From the NCBI GenBank assembly GCA_965603295.1, contig CBFDCL010000025.1:1-26367 (forward strand): a stretch of 26,367 nt of DNA, given 5' to 3'. The stretch comes from JAFGWO01 sp965603295 (GTDB lineage: Bacteria > BMS3Abin14). Below, one piece after another: positions 14,827 through 22,341 of the stretch (positions within the stretch are counted from its first letter, which is position 1; each line of letters starts with the position of its first letter). Under the pieces are notes generated by a model. That model made no database searches. It was not told the DNA's origin and worked only from the letters and a program-made list of their open reading frames with translations. The position numbers were made by a program, and so were the translations under genes.

Positions 14827-15693
14827 ATGAAAGTTGGAGGGCGCAGGGCGCGGGGCGCAGAGTTCAATAACCTTTTGACGCGGGGACACGGAGACACGGA
14901 GACACAGAGAAAACGGAAGATCGTTTTTCCGAAAGTCGTGTTCTTTTCCGTTCTGTTTATCTGCCTTTTGGGCTCCGGGATTTCCTGGGCAACATCGGCA
15001 GAGGAAATTCTGGAGAAAGTGGACGACCTGTGGCGGGGAGAGTCCAGCTACGCCCAGATGACCATGGATGTCCGGACGGAGCATTACGAACGGTCCATGG
15101 TGCTCAAGGCCTGGTCCCTGGGTAAGGAGGAATCCCTGTTCGTCATCACATACCCTCCCAAGGACCGGGGCGTCGCCACCCTCAAAACCGGCAAGGACAT
15201 ATGGAACTACCTTCCCCGGGTAAACAGGGTGATCCGTGTGCCCACCTCCATGATGATGGCCAACTGGATGGGCAGCCATTTCACCAACGACGATCTGGTC
15301 AAGGAAAGCCGCCTCTCCGAGGATTACGAGTCGGAGATCACCTTCGAAGGGGTCCGGGAGGGAGAGGAGTCAGCGGTCTACGAGATAACCCTCACCCCGA
15401 GACCGGACGCTCCGGTGGTCTGGGGCCGGATCGAGTTCACGGTCCTTCAGAACGAACTCCTCCCCTTAGAAGGCCTCTATTACGATGAGGACAATGTCCT
15501 CATCAGGACCATGACCTTCAGCGACATCAGGGAAATGGCGGGGCGCAGGGTCCCTGCCGTCATGACCCTCATCCCCGAGGACAAACCCGGGGAGCGAACG
15601 GTGATCACCTACGACTCCCTTGATCTCGGCCTGAACCTGAAGAAGGACTTTTTCTCCAGGCAGACCCTCACGAGGAAGGATCTCGTGCGATGA
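14827..15693 (+). CDS. Outer membrane lipoprotein-sorting (LolA-like) periplasmic protein
   Basis: This protein matches the LolA-like 'outer membrane lipoprotein-sorting protein' family, periplasmic half-barrels that carry lipids or lipoproteins. Visible family features include SAEEILEKVDDLWRG, KDIWNYLPRVNRVIRVP, a Met/Trp-rich MMMANWMGSHFTNDDLVK and YYDEDN. A hydrophobic signal segment spans residues about 34-55 (FPKVVFFSVLFICLLGSG), with cleavage likely near SWA-TSA. The ATG at 14827 has a very good GGGGG ribosome site, but residues 6-30 are then encoded by two intergenic-type repeats, giving an unusually long charged n-region. A GTG at 14938 would give a normal signal peptide but lacks a ribosome site. 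The stop overlaps the next start as ATGA. Confidence 0.85.
   Translation: MKVGGRRARGAEFNNLLTRGHGDTETQRKRKIVFPKVVFFSVLFICLLGSGISWATSAEEILEKVDDLWRGESSYAQMTMDVRTEHYERSMVLKAWSLGKEESLFVITYPPKDRGVATLKTGKDIWNYLPRVNRVIRVPTSMMMANWMGSHFTNDDLVKESRLSEDYESEITFEGVREGEESAVYEITLTPRPDAPVVWGRIEFTVLQNELLPLEGLYYDEDNVLIRTMTFSDIREMAGRRVPAVMTLIPEDKPGERTVITYDSLDLGLNLKKDFFSRQTLTRKDLVR
14839..14908 (+). repeat. Repeat units inside the LolA-like coding region
   Basis: Three GGGCGCA/GGGCGCG heptamers occupy 14839-14859 and three GACACGGA/GACACAGA octamers occupy 14885-14908. Both types are found elsewhere in the window only in gaps between genes. Here they lie downstream of a well-placed start codon and the frame stays open through both. 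Confidence 0.75.
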
Positions 15694-16919
15694 TGCTCGT
15701 CAGGATGGCCTGGAGGAACCTCTGGAGGAACCCCAAGAGAACCTTTATTACCCTGTTCTCCATGGTTTTCGGGCTCACCATGATGATCGTGGGCTACGCA
15801 CTGATGGACGGGATGACGGTCCAGATGGTCCACTACGCCACCCTCCTCGGCAGCGGTCATGTGCAGATCCACCACCCCGATTACATCGAGGACCATTCGA
15901 TGTACGACACCCTCGAGGATCCGGATGATCTCCTGAGAAGGATATCGGGCACCGGCCTGGGCAGTGCCTCCCCACGGATCTTCGCCACGGCCCTGGCCAG
16001 TTCCGGACCCCAATCGGCCGGGGCCCAGCTGTGGGGGATCGATCCGGCGGCCGAAAGCACCGTAACCGAACTGTACAAACACCTGGAGACAGGGAAATGG
16101 CTACCCGACAGACCCTCCGGCGGGGTCATCCTGGGACGGAACCTCGCCCGGACCTTGTCCGCCGAACCGGGGGACGAGATCATTGTGCTCACCCAGGCGG
16201 CCGACGGATCCCTCGGGAACGAGATCTACACCGTGAGCGGCGTTTTAAAGAGCATCGGGGAGATGCTGGACCGTGGCGGTGTGCTCATCCACATCGAGGA
16301 CCTTTCAGAGCTCATTGCCCTGAACGGAAAGATCCACGAGATCGCCATCAGACTGGACGACCCGGAAGACCTGGAGGGCGCCGGGGAGGTTCTGAGAGGG
16401 CTGTTCGACAGGACCAGATTCGACATCAGGGACTGGAAGCAGCTCTTCCCCGAGCTGGCCGAATACCTGAAGCTGAGCTCAGGGAGCATGACCATCATAC
16501 TGTTCGTCATCTTTTCCGTCGCGTCCCTCGGCATCATCAACACGCAGCTCATGTCCCTGTTCGAGCGGACAAGGGAAGTGGGCATCATGCGGGCCCTCGG
16601 GCTCGGTCCCCTCGGCGTGGCGAGGCTCATCTTTTTTGAAACCATCTACCTGCTCCTCCTTGCCGCAATCATCGGCGGGATGACAGGATCCCTCTGGTCC
16701 TGGCACCTGGAACGCCACGGCTGGGACATCTCGTGGATGGGGGGAAGCTTCGATTTCGTCGGCGTGGCTTTCGAGCCCTATCTTTACGCCAGCCTGAGGC
16801 CAGCGGCGGTCATCGACTCCATCTGGGTCATGGTGGTGGTTGTCCTCGTAGCATCCCTTTATCCCCTGTACAGGGCCGCCAGGATCTCCCCGGTGGAAGC
16901 GATCGGAAGGGGGCGCTGA
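15690..16919 (+). CDS. FtsX-type ABC transporter permease (LolC/LolE-like), first copy
   Basis: This 409-aa inner-membrane protein has the FtsX/MacB layout: TM1 at about 20-42, a large periplasmic MacB_PCD-like domain (about 45-260), then TM2 (about 270-292), TM3 (about 315-340) and TM4 (about 375-397). The coupling segment FERTREVGIMRALGLGP follows TM2, and the C-terminus RAARISPVEAIGRGR is typical. Such proteins transmit ATP hydrolysis mechanically to extract lipoproteins or move lipids toward a periplasmic carrier. The start overlaps the LolA-like stop (ATGA) and the end overlaps the second permease by 1 nt (TGATG). With the ATPase encoded downstream it probably forms a heterodimeric transporter. 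Confidence 0.92.
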   Translation: MMLVRMAWRNLWRNPKRTFITLFSMVFGLTMMIVGYALMDGMTVQMVHYATLLGSGHVQIHHPDYIEDHSMYDTLEDPDDLLRRISGTGLGSASPRIFATALASSGPQSAGAQLWGIDPAAESTVTELYKHLETGKWLPDRPSGGVILGRNLARTLSAEPGDEIIVLTQAADGSLGNEIYTVSGVLKSIGEMLDRGGVLIHIEDLSELIALNGKIHEIAIRLDDPEDLEGAGEVLRGLFDRTRFDIRDWKQLFPELAEYLKLSSGSMTIILFVIFSVASLGIINTQLMSLFERTREVGIMRALGLGPLGVARLIFFETIYLLLLAAIIGGMTGSLWSWHLERHGWDISWMGGSFDFVGVAFEPYLYASLRPAAVIDSIWVMVVVVLVASLYPLYRAARISPVEAIGRGR

Positions 16920-18154
16920 TGATCCTGATTCTGAGACTCGCCTTCAGGAACCTATATCGGCACCTGCGGCGCACACTCATCACCCTGGTTGCCATCGCTC
17001 TCGGAACGGGCCTCGCCCTGTTCTCCATCGGTCTCGGGGACGGGGGCCACCGTCAGATGATCGAAAACGGCGTACGGATCGGCCAGGGTCACCTCACCGT
17101 CCAGGAGGAAGGGTTTCTCGAATCTCCCTCCACATCCCTGTACATCCGGGATCCGGCCCCTTTCCTGGAAGTCCTCTCCTCCTCCCCATACGTCAGCGAG
17201 CTGTACTCCAGGATCAGGGGGGAAGGGATCCTGGCAACGGCGGCCGGAGCTGAGGGTGTCGGGTTCCAAGGGATCGATCCCAGTGAGCCTGGGGAAGCGG
17301 AGATTTTCCGGAACAGCATGGAGGAAGGACAATTCCTGAGCGGGATCAACGATTCCAGGGTGGTGCTGGGCAGGAAGCTGGCCGATCGGCTCAAGGTGAA
17401 ACTGGGCAGGAAAGTCGTCCTGACGACGCAGGACGCCCGGGGGGAGATTACCAGCACACTGCTGCGCGTCCAGGGCATCTTTAAAACCGGGTCAACGGCA
17501 ATAGACGGCAACATCTGCCTGATACCGCTAGGAGCCCTGCAGAAAACCCTCGCCATGGGCAGCGGCGTCACCTCCATCGCCGTTTACCTGGAAAACCCCT
17601 TCCACCAGGATCGGGCCTTCCGATCCATTGAAAGGTCCCTCCCGAAGGGAACGGCCGGCCTCTTCCCGTGGGAGAGCCTCCAGCCGGACCTGAGGGATTA
17701 CGTTGTCATCGACGATGCCTTCGGCTACATGATCTACGCCATTATCCTCCTCATCGTGGCCATCGGCGTCCTGAACACGGTGTTCATGTCGGTCATGGAA
17801 CGCAGGAGGGAGATCGGGATCCTCACCGCCCTCGGCATGGGTAGGGGTTCCGTCCTGGGGATGGTCCTGGCCGAAACGGTTTTCATCACCTTCCTGGGAA
17901 TCTTTCTCGGCCTCGTTATCGGCCTGGGCGTGAACTGGTATTTCGCGACCCACGGCCTGGACCTGTCCTCCTGGTCCCCCGAGGAGTGGAGCCTGGCCGG
18001 CACTGTCATCGATCCCGTTCTGCGCTCCCATTTGAGACCCCACCGGGCTTTCGGCCTGTGCGCAGCCGTCTTCCTGCTCACCGTGACCATGGGGATCTAC
18101 CCGGCCTGGAAGGCGTCCCGAACCGAGCCGGTGGAGGCAATGGAAAAACCCTAA
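16919..18154 (+). CDS. FtsX-type ABC transporter permease (LolC/LolE-like), second copy
   Basis: This 411-aa protein has the same layout as its upstream neighbour: TM1 (about 20-40), a periplasmic domain, and three C-terminal helices, with the coupling segment MERRREIGILTALGMGRG and an ending KASRTEPVEAMEKP. The two permeases are clearly related but diverged, as expected for LolC/LolE-type partners. The ATG at 16919 uses the A of the preceding TGA, implying translational coupling; a longer in-frame extension inside the previous gene is rejected. The ATPase gene follows after 109 nt of repeat-rich sequence rather than directly. Confidence 0.92.
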   Translation: MILILRLAFRNLYRHLRRTLITLVAIALGTGLALFSIGLGDGGHRQMIENGVRIGQGHLTVQEEGFLESPSTSLYIRDPAPFLEVLSSSPYVSELYSRIRGEGILATAAGAEGVGFQGIDPSEPGEAEIFRNSMEEGQFLSGINDSRVVLGRKLADRLKVKLGRKVVLTTQDARGEITSTLLRVQGIFKTGSTAIDGNICLIPLGALQKTLAMGSGVTSIAVYLENPFHQDRAFRSIERSLPKGTAGLFPWESLQPDLRDYVVIDDAFGYMIYAIILLIVAIGVLNTVFMSVMERRREIGILTALGMGRGSVLGMVLAETVFITFLGIFLGLVIGLGVNWYFATHGLDLSSWSPEEWSLAGTVIDPVLRSHLRPHRAFGLCAAVFLLTVTMGIYPAWKASRTEPVEAMEKP

Positions 18155-18164
18155 AGGCCGTGTA

Positions 18165-18249
18165 GAGTGCAGGGTGCAGAGGGAACTTACGTTTAGCGTT
18201 TAATGTTTAATGTTTAACGTGGTTTCCTTGGATCCTGGATTTTGGATCG
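18165..18249 (+). repeat. Intergenic repeat patchwork 4 with gene-oriented composite block
   Basis: GTGCAGG heptamers (18167-18181) precede 7/8-nt GTTTAAT/GTTTAAC units (18190-18220). These are followed by CGTGGTTTCC (18218-18227), CTTGGATCCTGG and ATTTTGGATC. The last part nearly repeats 9931-9968 and lies 15 nt before the ATG of the LolD-like gene. Confidence 0.8.
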
Positions 18250-18263
18250 ATAGGAGATCTGCT

Positions 18264-18989
18264 ATGAGTATCATCCGTACCGAAAACCTGTGCCGGAACT
18301 ACCAGCAGGGCAGCAGTGTGGTTCATGCCTTGAAGGACGTCAACCTCGAGATCAAGGAGGGGGATTTTGCCGTTCTCGCCGGGTCGTCGGGTTCCGGAAA
18401 GACCACGCTTCTGAATATGCTTGGGGCCCTGGACAAACCCTCCTCCGGAAAGGTGTGGCTCGACGGTGTGGAGATCGGCGCCCTTTCCAACCACAGGAAG
18501 TCGGTGCTAAGAAGAGACCAGATCGGTTTCGTCTTCCAGTTCTATAACCTTATCCCGGTTCTGTCGGCCTACGAAAACACCGAGTTCGTTATGCTCCTGC
18601 AGGGGATACCCGCCCTCGAACGCCGAACCCGATCCCTTACCCTGCTGGAGAAAGTCGGCCTGGAGGGGCTCGAGAAAAGGAAGCCCCATGAACTTTCGGG
18701 GGGGCAGCAGCAGCGGGTGGCCATCGCGAGGGCCCTTGCTTCGGATCCGGCGGTGATCCTGGCGGACGAACCCACCGCTAACCTGGATTCCGCCACCGAG
18801 GAGGGGCTGTTGGACATCATGGAGACCCTGAACCGGGAGATGGGAACAACGTTTCTTTTCTCTTCCCACGACCCGGATGTGATCAAGCGGGCTAAAAGGT
18901 TGATAAAGTTGCATGATGGGCAGGTGGTTTCAGACGAACGAATCAGCCCAAAGCCCAACGACCAAAGCCCAAAGGAAAATCAAGGCTGA
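18264..18989 (+). CDS. LolD-like ABC transporter ATP-binding protein
   Basis: This 241-aa ATPase belongs to the MacB/LolD/FtsE group. Walker A is GSSGSGKTT, the Q-loop region is IGFVFQFYNLIPVLSAYEN, the signature is LSGGQQQRVAIARAL, Walker B is VILADEPTANLD and the switch His is in SSHDP. It should drive the two FtsX-type permeases encoded upstream. The ATG at 18264 has TAGGAG 7 nt upstream; an in-frame ATG at 18210 lies in repeat DNA. The last 13 or so residues (PKPNDQSPKENQG) are encoded by CCCAAAG-type repeat sequence, so the natural C-terminus has been extended or replaced by repeat DNA. Confidence 0.92.
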   Translation: MSIIRTENLCRNYQQGSSVVHALKDVNLEIKEGDFAVLAGSSGSGKTTLLNMLGALDKPSSGKVWLDGVEIGALSNHRKSVLRRDQIGFVFQFYNLIPVLSAYENTEFVMLLQGIPALERRTRSLTLLEKVGLEGLEKRKPHELSGGQQQRVAIARALASDPAVILADEPTANLDSATEEGLLDIMETLNREMGTTFLFSSHDPDVIKRAKRLIKLHDGQVVSDERISPKPNDQSPKENQG

Positions 18990-19038
18990 ACCTGACCGAA
19001 GTCTACAATCCTTGGGCCTTGGGCTTTGGCCTTTGGTC
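18945..19038. repeat. Facing CCAAAGC heptamer arrays around the ATPase stop codon
   Basis: AGCCCAA/ACCAAAG units (18945-18975) lie within the end of the ATPase gene. Four heptamers, CTTGGGC twice, TTTGGCC and TTTGGTC (19011-19038), lie after it in inverse orientation. 18960-18974 pairs with 19024-19038 at 14 of 15 positions, so the mRNA could form a stem-loop containing the stop codon. Confidence 0.75.
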
Positions 19039-19039
19039 T

Positions 19040-19150
19040 CCCAGCCATGCGAGGCTTTCACCTGAACCAAATGAAAACATCTCTGACCATAACGATTCTC
19101 ATAACCTTATTTTTGACTATAATTTCAGGTGAAAGCGTCGCATGGGTGGG
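19040..19150. repeat. 27-nt inverted repeat bracketing the start of the beta-barrel gene
   Basis: 19040-19066 and 19124-19150 are reverse complements at 25 of 27 positions; the inner core begins CCATGCGA and ends TTTCACCTGAA. The 57-nt interval holds the ATG at 19071, most of the signal-peptide codons and, at 19118-19123, TATAAT. The similarity stops sharply outside the arms. Confidence 0.85.
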
Positions 19151-20231
19151 CGTTGAGCTTGATTCCGGCCTCTGGGCCACAGCGGATCCCTATGAGGTCC
19201 TGGGGGATGAGGGGGATGGCGGAACGTGGGAACTTTCCGCCAGAATCATGTACCAGGAAAGTTTCGGCAGTGCCGACGCCGAGATCCACTGGCTCGCCAC
19301 CGCTCTCGGATCTTTCGGGAAGACCGAGCCTGCCGTCCCCGATGGGGACAATCCCTTTCGCAGTTTAGATATTGAAGATACCCACCACACCGGTGACAGG
19401 TCCACTCTCGTGTCAGAGATTGACCGGCTCTCCCTGACCTTTTCAGGGGGGAATATGAGCTTCATCGCCGGCCGCCAGGCTGTTTCCTGGGGAGAGGCCT
19501 ACTATTACAACATCGGGGACCTTTTCGGGGCCTTCCCGGTCACCGAGACTAATCGCACCTATAAAACCGGGATCGACGCCCTCTCTGCCACAATCAGCTT
19601 CGGCTTCTTTTCCGACCTCTCCCTCGTCTTTGTCCCCTCCGATGACCGGGAGGACAGCGCAGCGGCCACGCTTCTGATCCCCGCGGGAACGGGCTCCCTG
19701 AGCCTCACGGTGGGCTCCATCCTGGAATTGGAGGAAATGGGAGCAGGCTACACCCTTGATGTGAAAGGAACGAAAATCTACGGGACTTACCTGTTTTCCA
19801 GTCCCGAGGACGGGGACAGCTTTAATGAATTTGTCCTGGGAGGAGAAAGACAGGTCGGTCCCCTCACCCACGTTCTGGGGGAGATCTATTACAACGGCTG
19901 GGGTGCGGATGACCCAGACAAATATTCCGGACTGATCCTGACCCAGCGGTTCCTCGACGGCCGGGCTCTGTCCCTGGGAAGGTTAAGCGGCGTAATGCAG
20001 GTCTCCCGGCAGATGACGCCGCTCATCAGCATCACGCCGGCCGTTTTCGCCAACCTCTCTGACGGCAGCGCTCTTCTCCGGATGGACGGTTCCTATTCCG
20101 CCAGCGATCTGACCAGCGTGAGCGCCGGAGTGTTCCTGGGGCTGGGCGATCGACCCGACGGCCTTTCGCTGGGAAGCGAATTCGGCACCGTACCTCTGAC
20201 AGTCTACCTCGAAATTGTACATAGCTTGTAG
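19071..20231 (+). CDS. Candidate outer membrane beta-barrel protein of the transport operon
   Basis: This 386-aa protein begins with a signal peptide (MKTSLTITILITLFLTIISG, probable cleavage near SVA). It continues with many alternating, aromatic-flanked strands (for example LSLTFSGGNMSFIAGRQAVSWG, shown here in part; LSLVFVPSDD; FVLGGERQVGPLTHVLGEIYYNG) and ends in a C-terminal strand VYLEIVHSL. This suggests an outer-membrane porin-like barrel. I do not assign a family. It follows the LolA/FtsX/ATPase genes and is the likely outer-membrane part of the system. The ATG at 19071 gives a normal signal peptide; ATG 19047 or TTG 19026 are in frame. None has a ribosome site, and the start lies in the loop of a 27-nt inverted repeat. 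Confidence 0.75.
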   Translation: MKTSLTITILITLFLTIISGESVAWVGVELDSGLWATADPYEVLGDEGDGGTWELSARIMYQESFGSADAEIHWLATALGSFGKTEPAVPDGDNPFRSLDIEDTHHTGDRSTLVSEIDRLSLTFSGGNMSFIAGRQAVSWGEAYYYNIGDLFGAFPVTETNRTYKTGIDALSATISFGFFSDLSLVFVPSDDREDSAAATLLIPAGTGSLSLTVGSILELEEMGAGYTLDVKGTKIYGTYLFSSPEDGDSFNEFVLGGERQVGPLTHVLGEIYYNGWGADDPDKYSGLILTQRFLDGRALSLGRLSGVMQVSRQMTPLISITPAVFANLSDGSALLRMDGSYSASDLTSVSAGVFLGLGDRPDGLSLGSEFGTVPLTVYLEIVHSL

Positions 20232-20490
20232 CGATTGAGAATTGAGAAAGAAAAGTTTGAGAGTTTGAAAGTTTGAGAGTTTGAAAGTTGAAGAAGGGAT
20301 CCAAAATCCATCCGCCTTCGCAAACGCCTTCCGACCAGCTACGGCGGACGAGAAATCCAGGATCCAAGGAAAAACACGGTAAACGTTGAACGTTGAACCT
20401 GCAATCTTCCTTCCGTGTCCCCCCGTCTCCGCGTCTCCGTGTCTAATGATCCCCCTGAACACTGAATCCTGAACTCTGAACTGTCTCCCC
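20232..20490 (+). repeat. Intergenic repeat patchwork 5
   Basis: Units in order: GATTGAGAATTGAG (20232-20247), GTTTGARA octamers (20254-20290), a CCGCCTTCG element with CTACGGCGGA (20311-20350), ATCCAGGATCCAAGG with AAAAACACGG (20355-20379), AACGTTG units (20380-20398), TCCGTGT/TCCGCGT units (20410-20443) and CTGAACT heptamers (20456-20482). This fills the 302-nt gap and holds no gene. Confidence 0.85.
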
Positions 20491-20501
20491 CTGTTTTTAG
20501 C

Positions 20502-20533
20502 TGTATACTTAGGAAAAAAAGGAGAGTGCCGGG
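20502..20533 (+). promoter_or_regulatory. Candidate -10 and ribosome site for the 518-aa secreted protein
   Basis: TGTATACT at 20502-20509 gives a -10 of TATACT after a C/T-rich stretch. GGAGAG at 20521-20526 is 7 nt before the ATG at 20534. No clear -35 box is visible. Confidence 0.45.
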
Positions 20534-22090
20534 ATGAAAACTCCAGATATCAAGATCAAATCTTATGTTCCGAAGATCGCCGTCTTTTTCCTTTCGTTCC
20601 TGTTCGCAAGCAGCCTGGCAGGCGGGGCTCTGGCCGAGGATCCCCTCGCCCCGCTGCGCGCCTTCTGGTCCAACAAGCTGCCCGACACCACCCACCTGAA
20701 AAACGAATACACCAACTTAAGCACCAAACCGTTCGGGCGCGAGGACCTGGCTTTCAGCCTTCTCATCCCGAGCAACTGGCGGGATGAGAAGGTCACCGTC
20801 AAGACCGAACAGCTGGAAAACGATAGCCAGAACTGGATCCTGCTGACCACCCAGCTTTCCCCCGAAGAGGAAAAAAGCGAGGCGGCCATCCAGGTGGCTT
20901 ACATTCGCCTCGACCTGGAGATGGGTCTGAGTGACTACATGGATCAGCACGTCGAGGCCAATAATTACACCGTGCTCCTGCGCCGCCAGGGCGTTTACAA
21001 CGAGCGCGAAGTGGAAGAGGTTCTGGTCCGAATTAACGATCAGATCGCCCGGATCACTTTTTCACGCCACGGCGACCGCATTTTCGCAGTGATCTGTTCC
21101 TCCCCGGAATCCGAATACCAGCGCCACGCCATGAGCTTTGCGGCGGCGGTCATCTCCTTCGGTCTGAAGAAAGAACCAGGTCATCTGTTTCCGACCGCCA
21201 TGGCGACCTTCTCCTCGGCAAAGGCTCCTGAGTTCAAATTCAGATACCCCGAGTATTGGGAAGTGGAAGAGGCCCAGGGACAGCCGACCGGACAAAGCGG
21301 TGTGGAGATCAGGATGACGGCCCCCGATGAGAAAGGGCAAACGATGACGTACGGCTACATCTACGTTCAAGGGTACGACAAAAGCACCGGCAAAACACCT
21401 GCTGGCATCCTTGCTGACGTAAGAAAAACCCTTGAAGCCAAACCCGTGACGTTCAAGGAAAAGATCCTTACGGCGGATCTTGGGCCCGGGAAAGATGCCC
21501 CACTTCTAAAACTCGAGAGGTTCCGCGCCGCCGTCAAGGGAGCCCCCGCCGAGGCGGCCACCCTTATTATTCCCCGGGGTTCCGACCTGCTGGCCATGAG
21601 CCTGGTAGCGCCCCCCCAGGAGGTAAACTATCTTGCCTGGATGCACTGCTGGCGGATCTTCGAGATCACGGCCAACGACCTCGCCGGAAAAGAGCTTCCC
21701 ATTGACCAGGTGAGAAGCCTGACTGTTCCGTCTAAAACACAGCTGGCCTCACTGGTTTCAGAAACGATGGGAGATTTTTCCCGGGCGGTGAAGAAAAAGG
21801 ATTTTTCCGATTTTTTCAACAACACATCCAGGCTTTTCCAGATCCAGTCGACAGCGAGCCGTCTGCAATCGGCATTTGCCGGATTTGACAGTCAGGCGGA
21901 GGTCCCCCAGATCCCCCAGCACGATCCCGTCATTACGAAGGACGCCTACCTTGATCCCGAGGGCCTGCTCAAGGTGGAAGGTTATTTCCCCACCAAGCCC
22001 CAGGCGACCACCTTCCGACTTTCTTACCTTTACGAAAAACCCCATTGGAAACTGCTGGGGATGAACGTGGCTATGAAGGATAGGAAATGA
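20534..22090 (+). CDS. Secreted protein of unknown function, 518 aa
   Basis: A signal peptide (hydrophobic segment about 13-33, cleavage near ALA-EDP) points to the periplasm. The mature part looks like three units. Two resemble each other in outline, each with a 'lipoprotein/PsbP-like' pattern: one at about 50-210 (LAFSLLIPSNWRDEKV, then ISFGLKKEPG) and one at about 225-390 (FKFRYPEYWEVEEA, then WRIFEITAND). The third (about 400-518) resembles small cone-like domains (VSETMGDFSRAVKKKDFSDFFNNTS, in part; FRLSYLYEKPHWKLLGM). The domain assignments are pattern-based guesses. There is no lipobox and no TM apart from the signal. A good Shine-Dalgarno precedes the ATG. It follows the transport operon after 302 nt of repeats and probably has its own promoter, so a link to that system is unproven. 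Confidence 0.8.
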   Translation: MKTPDIKIKSYVPKIAVFFLSFLFASSLAGGALAEDPLAPLRAFWSNKLPDTTHLKNEYTNLSTKPFGREDLAFSLLIPSNWRDEKVTVKTEQLENDSQNWILLTTQLSPEEEKSEAAIQVAYIRLDLEMGLSDYMDQHVEANNYTVLLRRQGVYNEREVEEVLVRINDQIARITFSRHGDRIFAVICSSPESEYQRHAMSFAAAVISFGLKKEPGHLFPTAMATFSSAKAPEFKFRYPEYWEVEEAQGQPTGQSGVEIRMTAPDEKGQTMTYGYIYVQGYDKSTGKTPAGILADVRKTLEAKPVTFKEKILTADLGPGKDAPLLKLERFRAAVKGAPAEAATLIIPRGSDLLAMSLVAPPQEVNYLAWMHCWRIFEITANDLAGKELPIDQVRSLTVPSKTQLASLVSETMGDFSRAVKKKDFSDFFNNTSRLFQIQSTASRLQSAFAGFDSQAEVPQIPQHDPVITKDAYLDPEGLLKVEGYFPTKPQATTFRLSYLYEKPHWKLLGMNVAMKDRK

Positions 22091-22280
22091 CGGTTTGAAA
22101 GTTTGAGAGTTTGAAAGTTTGAAAGTTGAAAAATTGTTTGATGTTTGAAGTTTGAAGTTTGAAGTTGCGGTGAAGCACGTTGGACCCGCCTTCGCCATAG
22201 CTACGGCGTGGCAGGCGTTGGATGTTAGACGTTGGGCGACCTCTCTGAACTCAGGATAATTTCCCTCCGTGTCCCCGTGT
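22091..22280 (+). repeat. Intergenic repeat patchwork 6
   Basis: GTTTGARA octamers (22093-22127) lead to GTTTGAA heptamers (22136-22167) and a GCACGTTGGAC unit. A CGCC-flanked hairpin element with CTACGGCG follows at 22187-22217, then GTTGGATGTTAGACGTTGGGC (22217-22237, described here as AACGT-type units), CTGAACT (22244-22251) and GTCCCC units (22269-22286). No gene is seen. Confidence 0.85.
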
Positions 22281-22306
22281 CCCCATGACTCCGCGTCCGT
22301 CCCTCC

Positions 22307-22335
22307 TTGCTTTCCCCGCCACACGCGGTTATCAT
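22307..22335 (+). promoter_or_regulatory. Promoter giving a leaderless zinc-ribbon mRNA
   Basis: TTGCTT (22307-22312) and TATCAT (22330-22335) are 17 nt apart. Six nt (TTTCCC) then separate the -10 from an in-frame GTG at 22342, the expected transcription start. The layout closely matches that of the kinase gene at 8141-8155. Confidence 0.5.
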
Positions 22336-22341
22336 TTTCCC

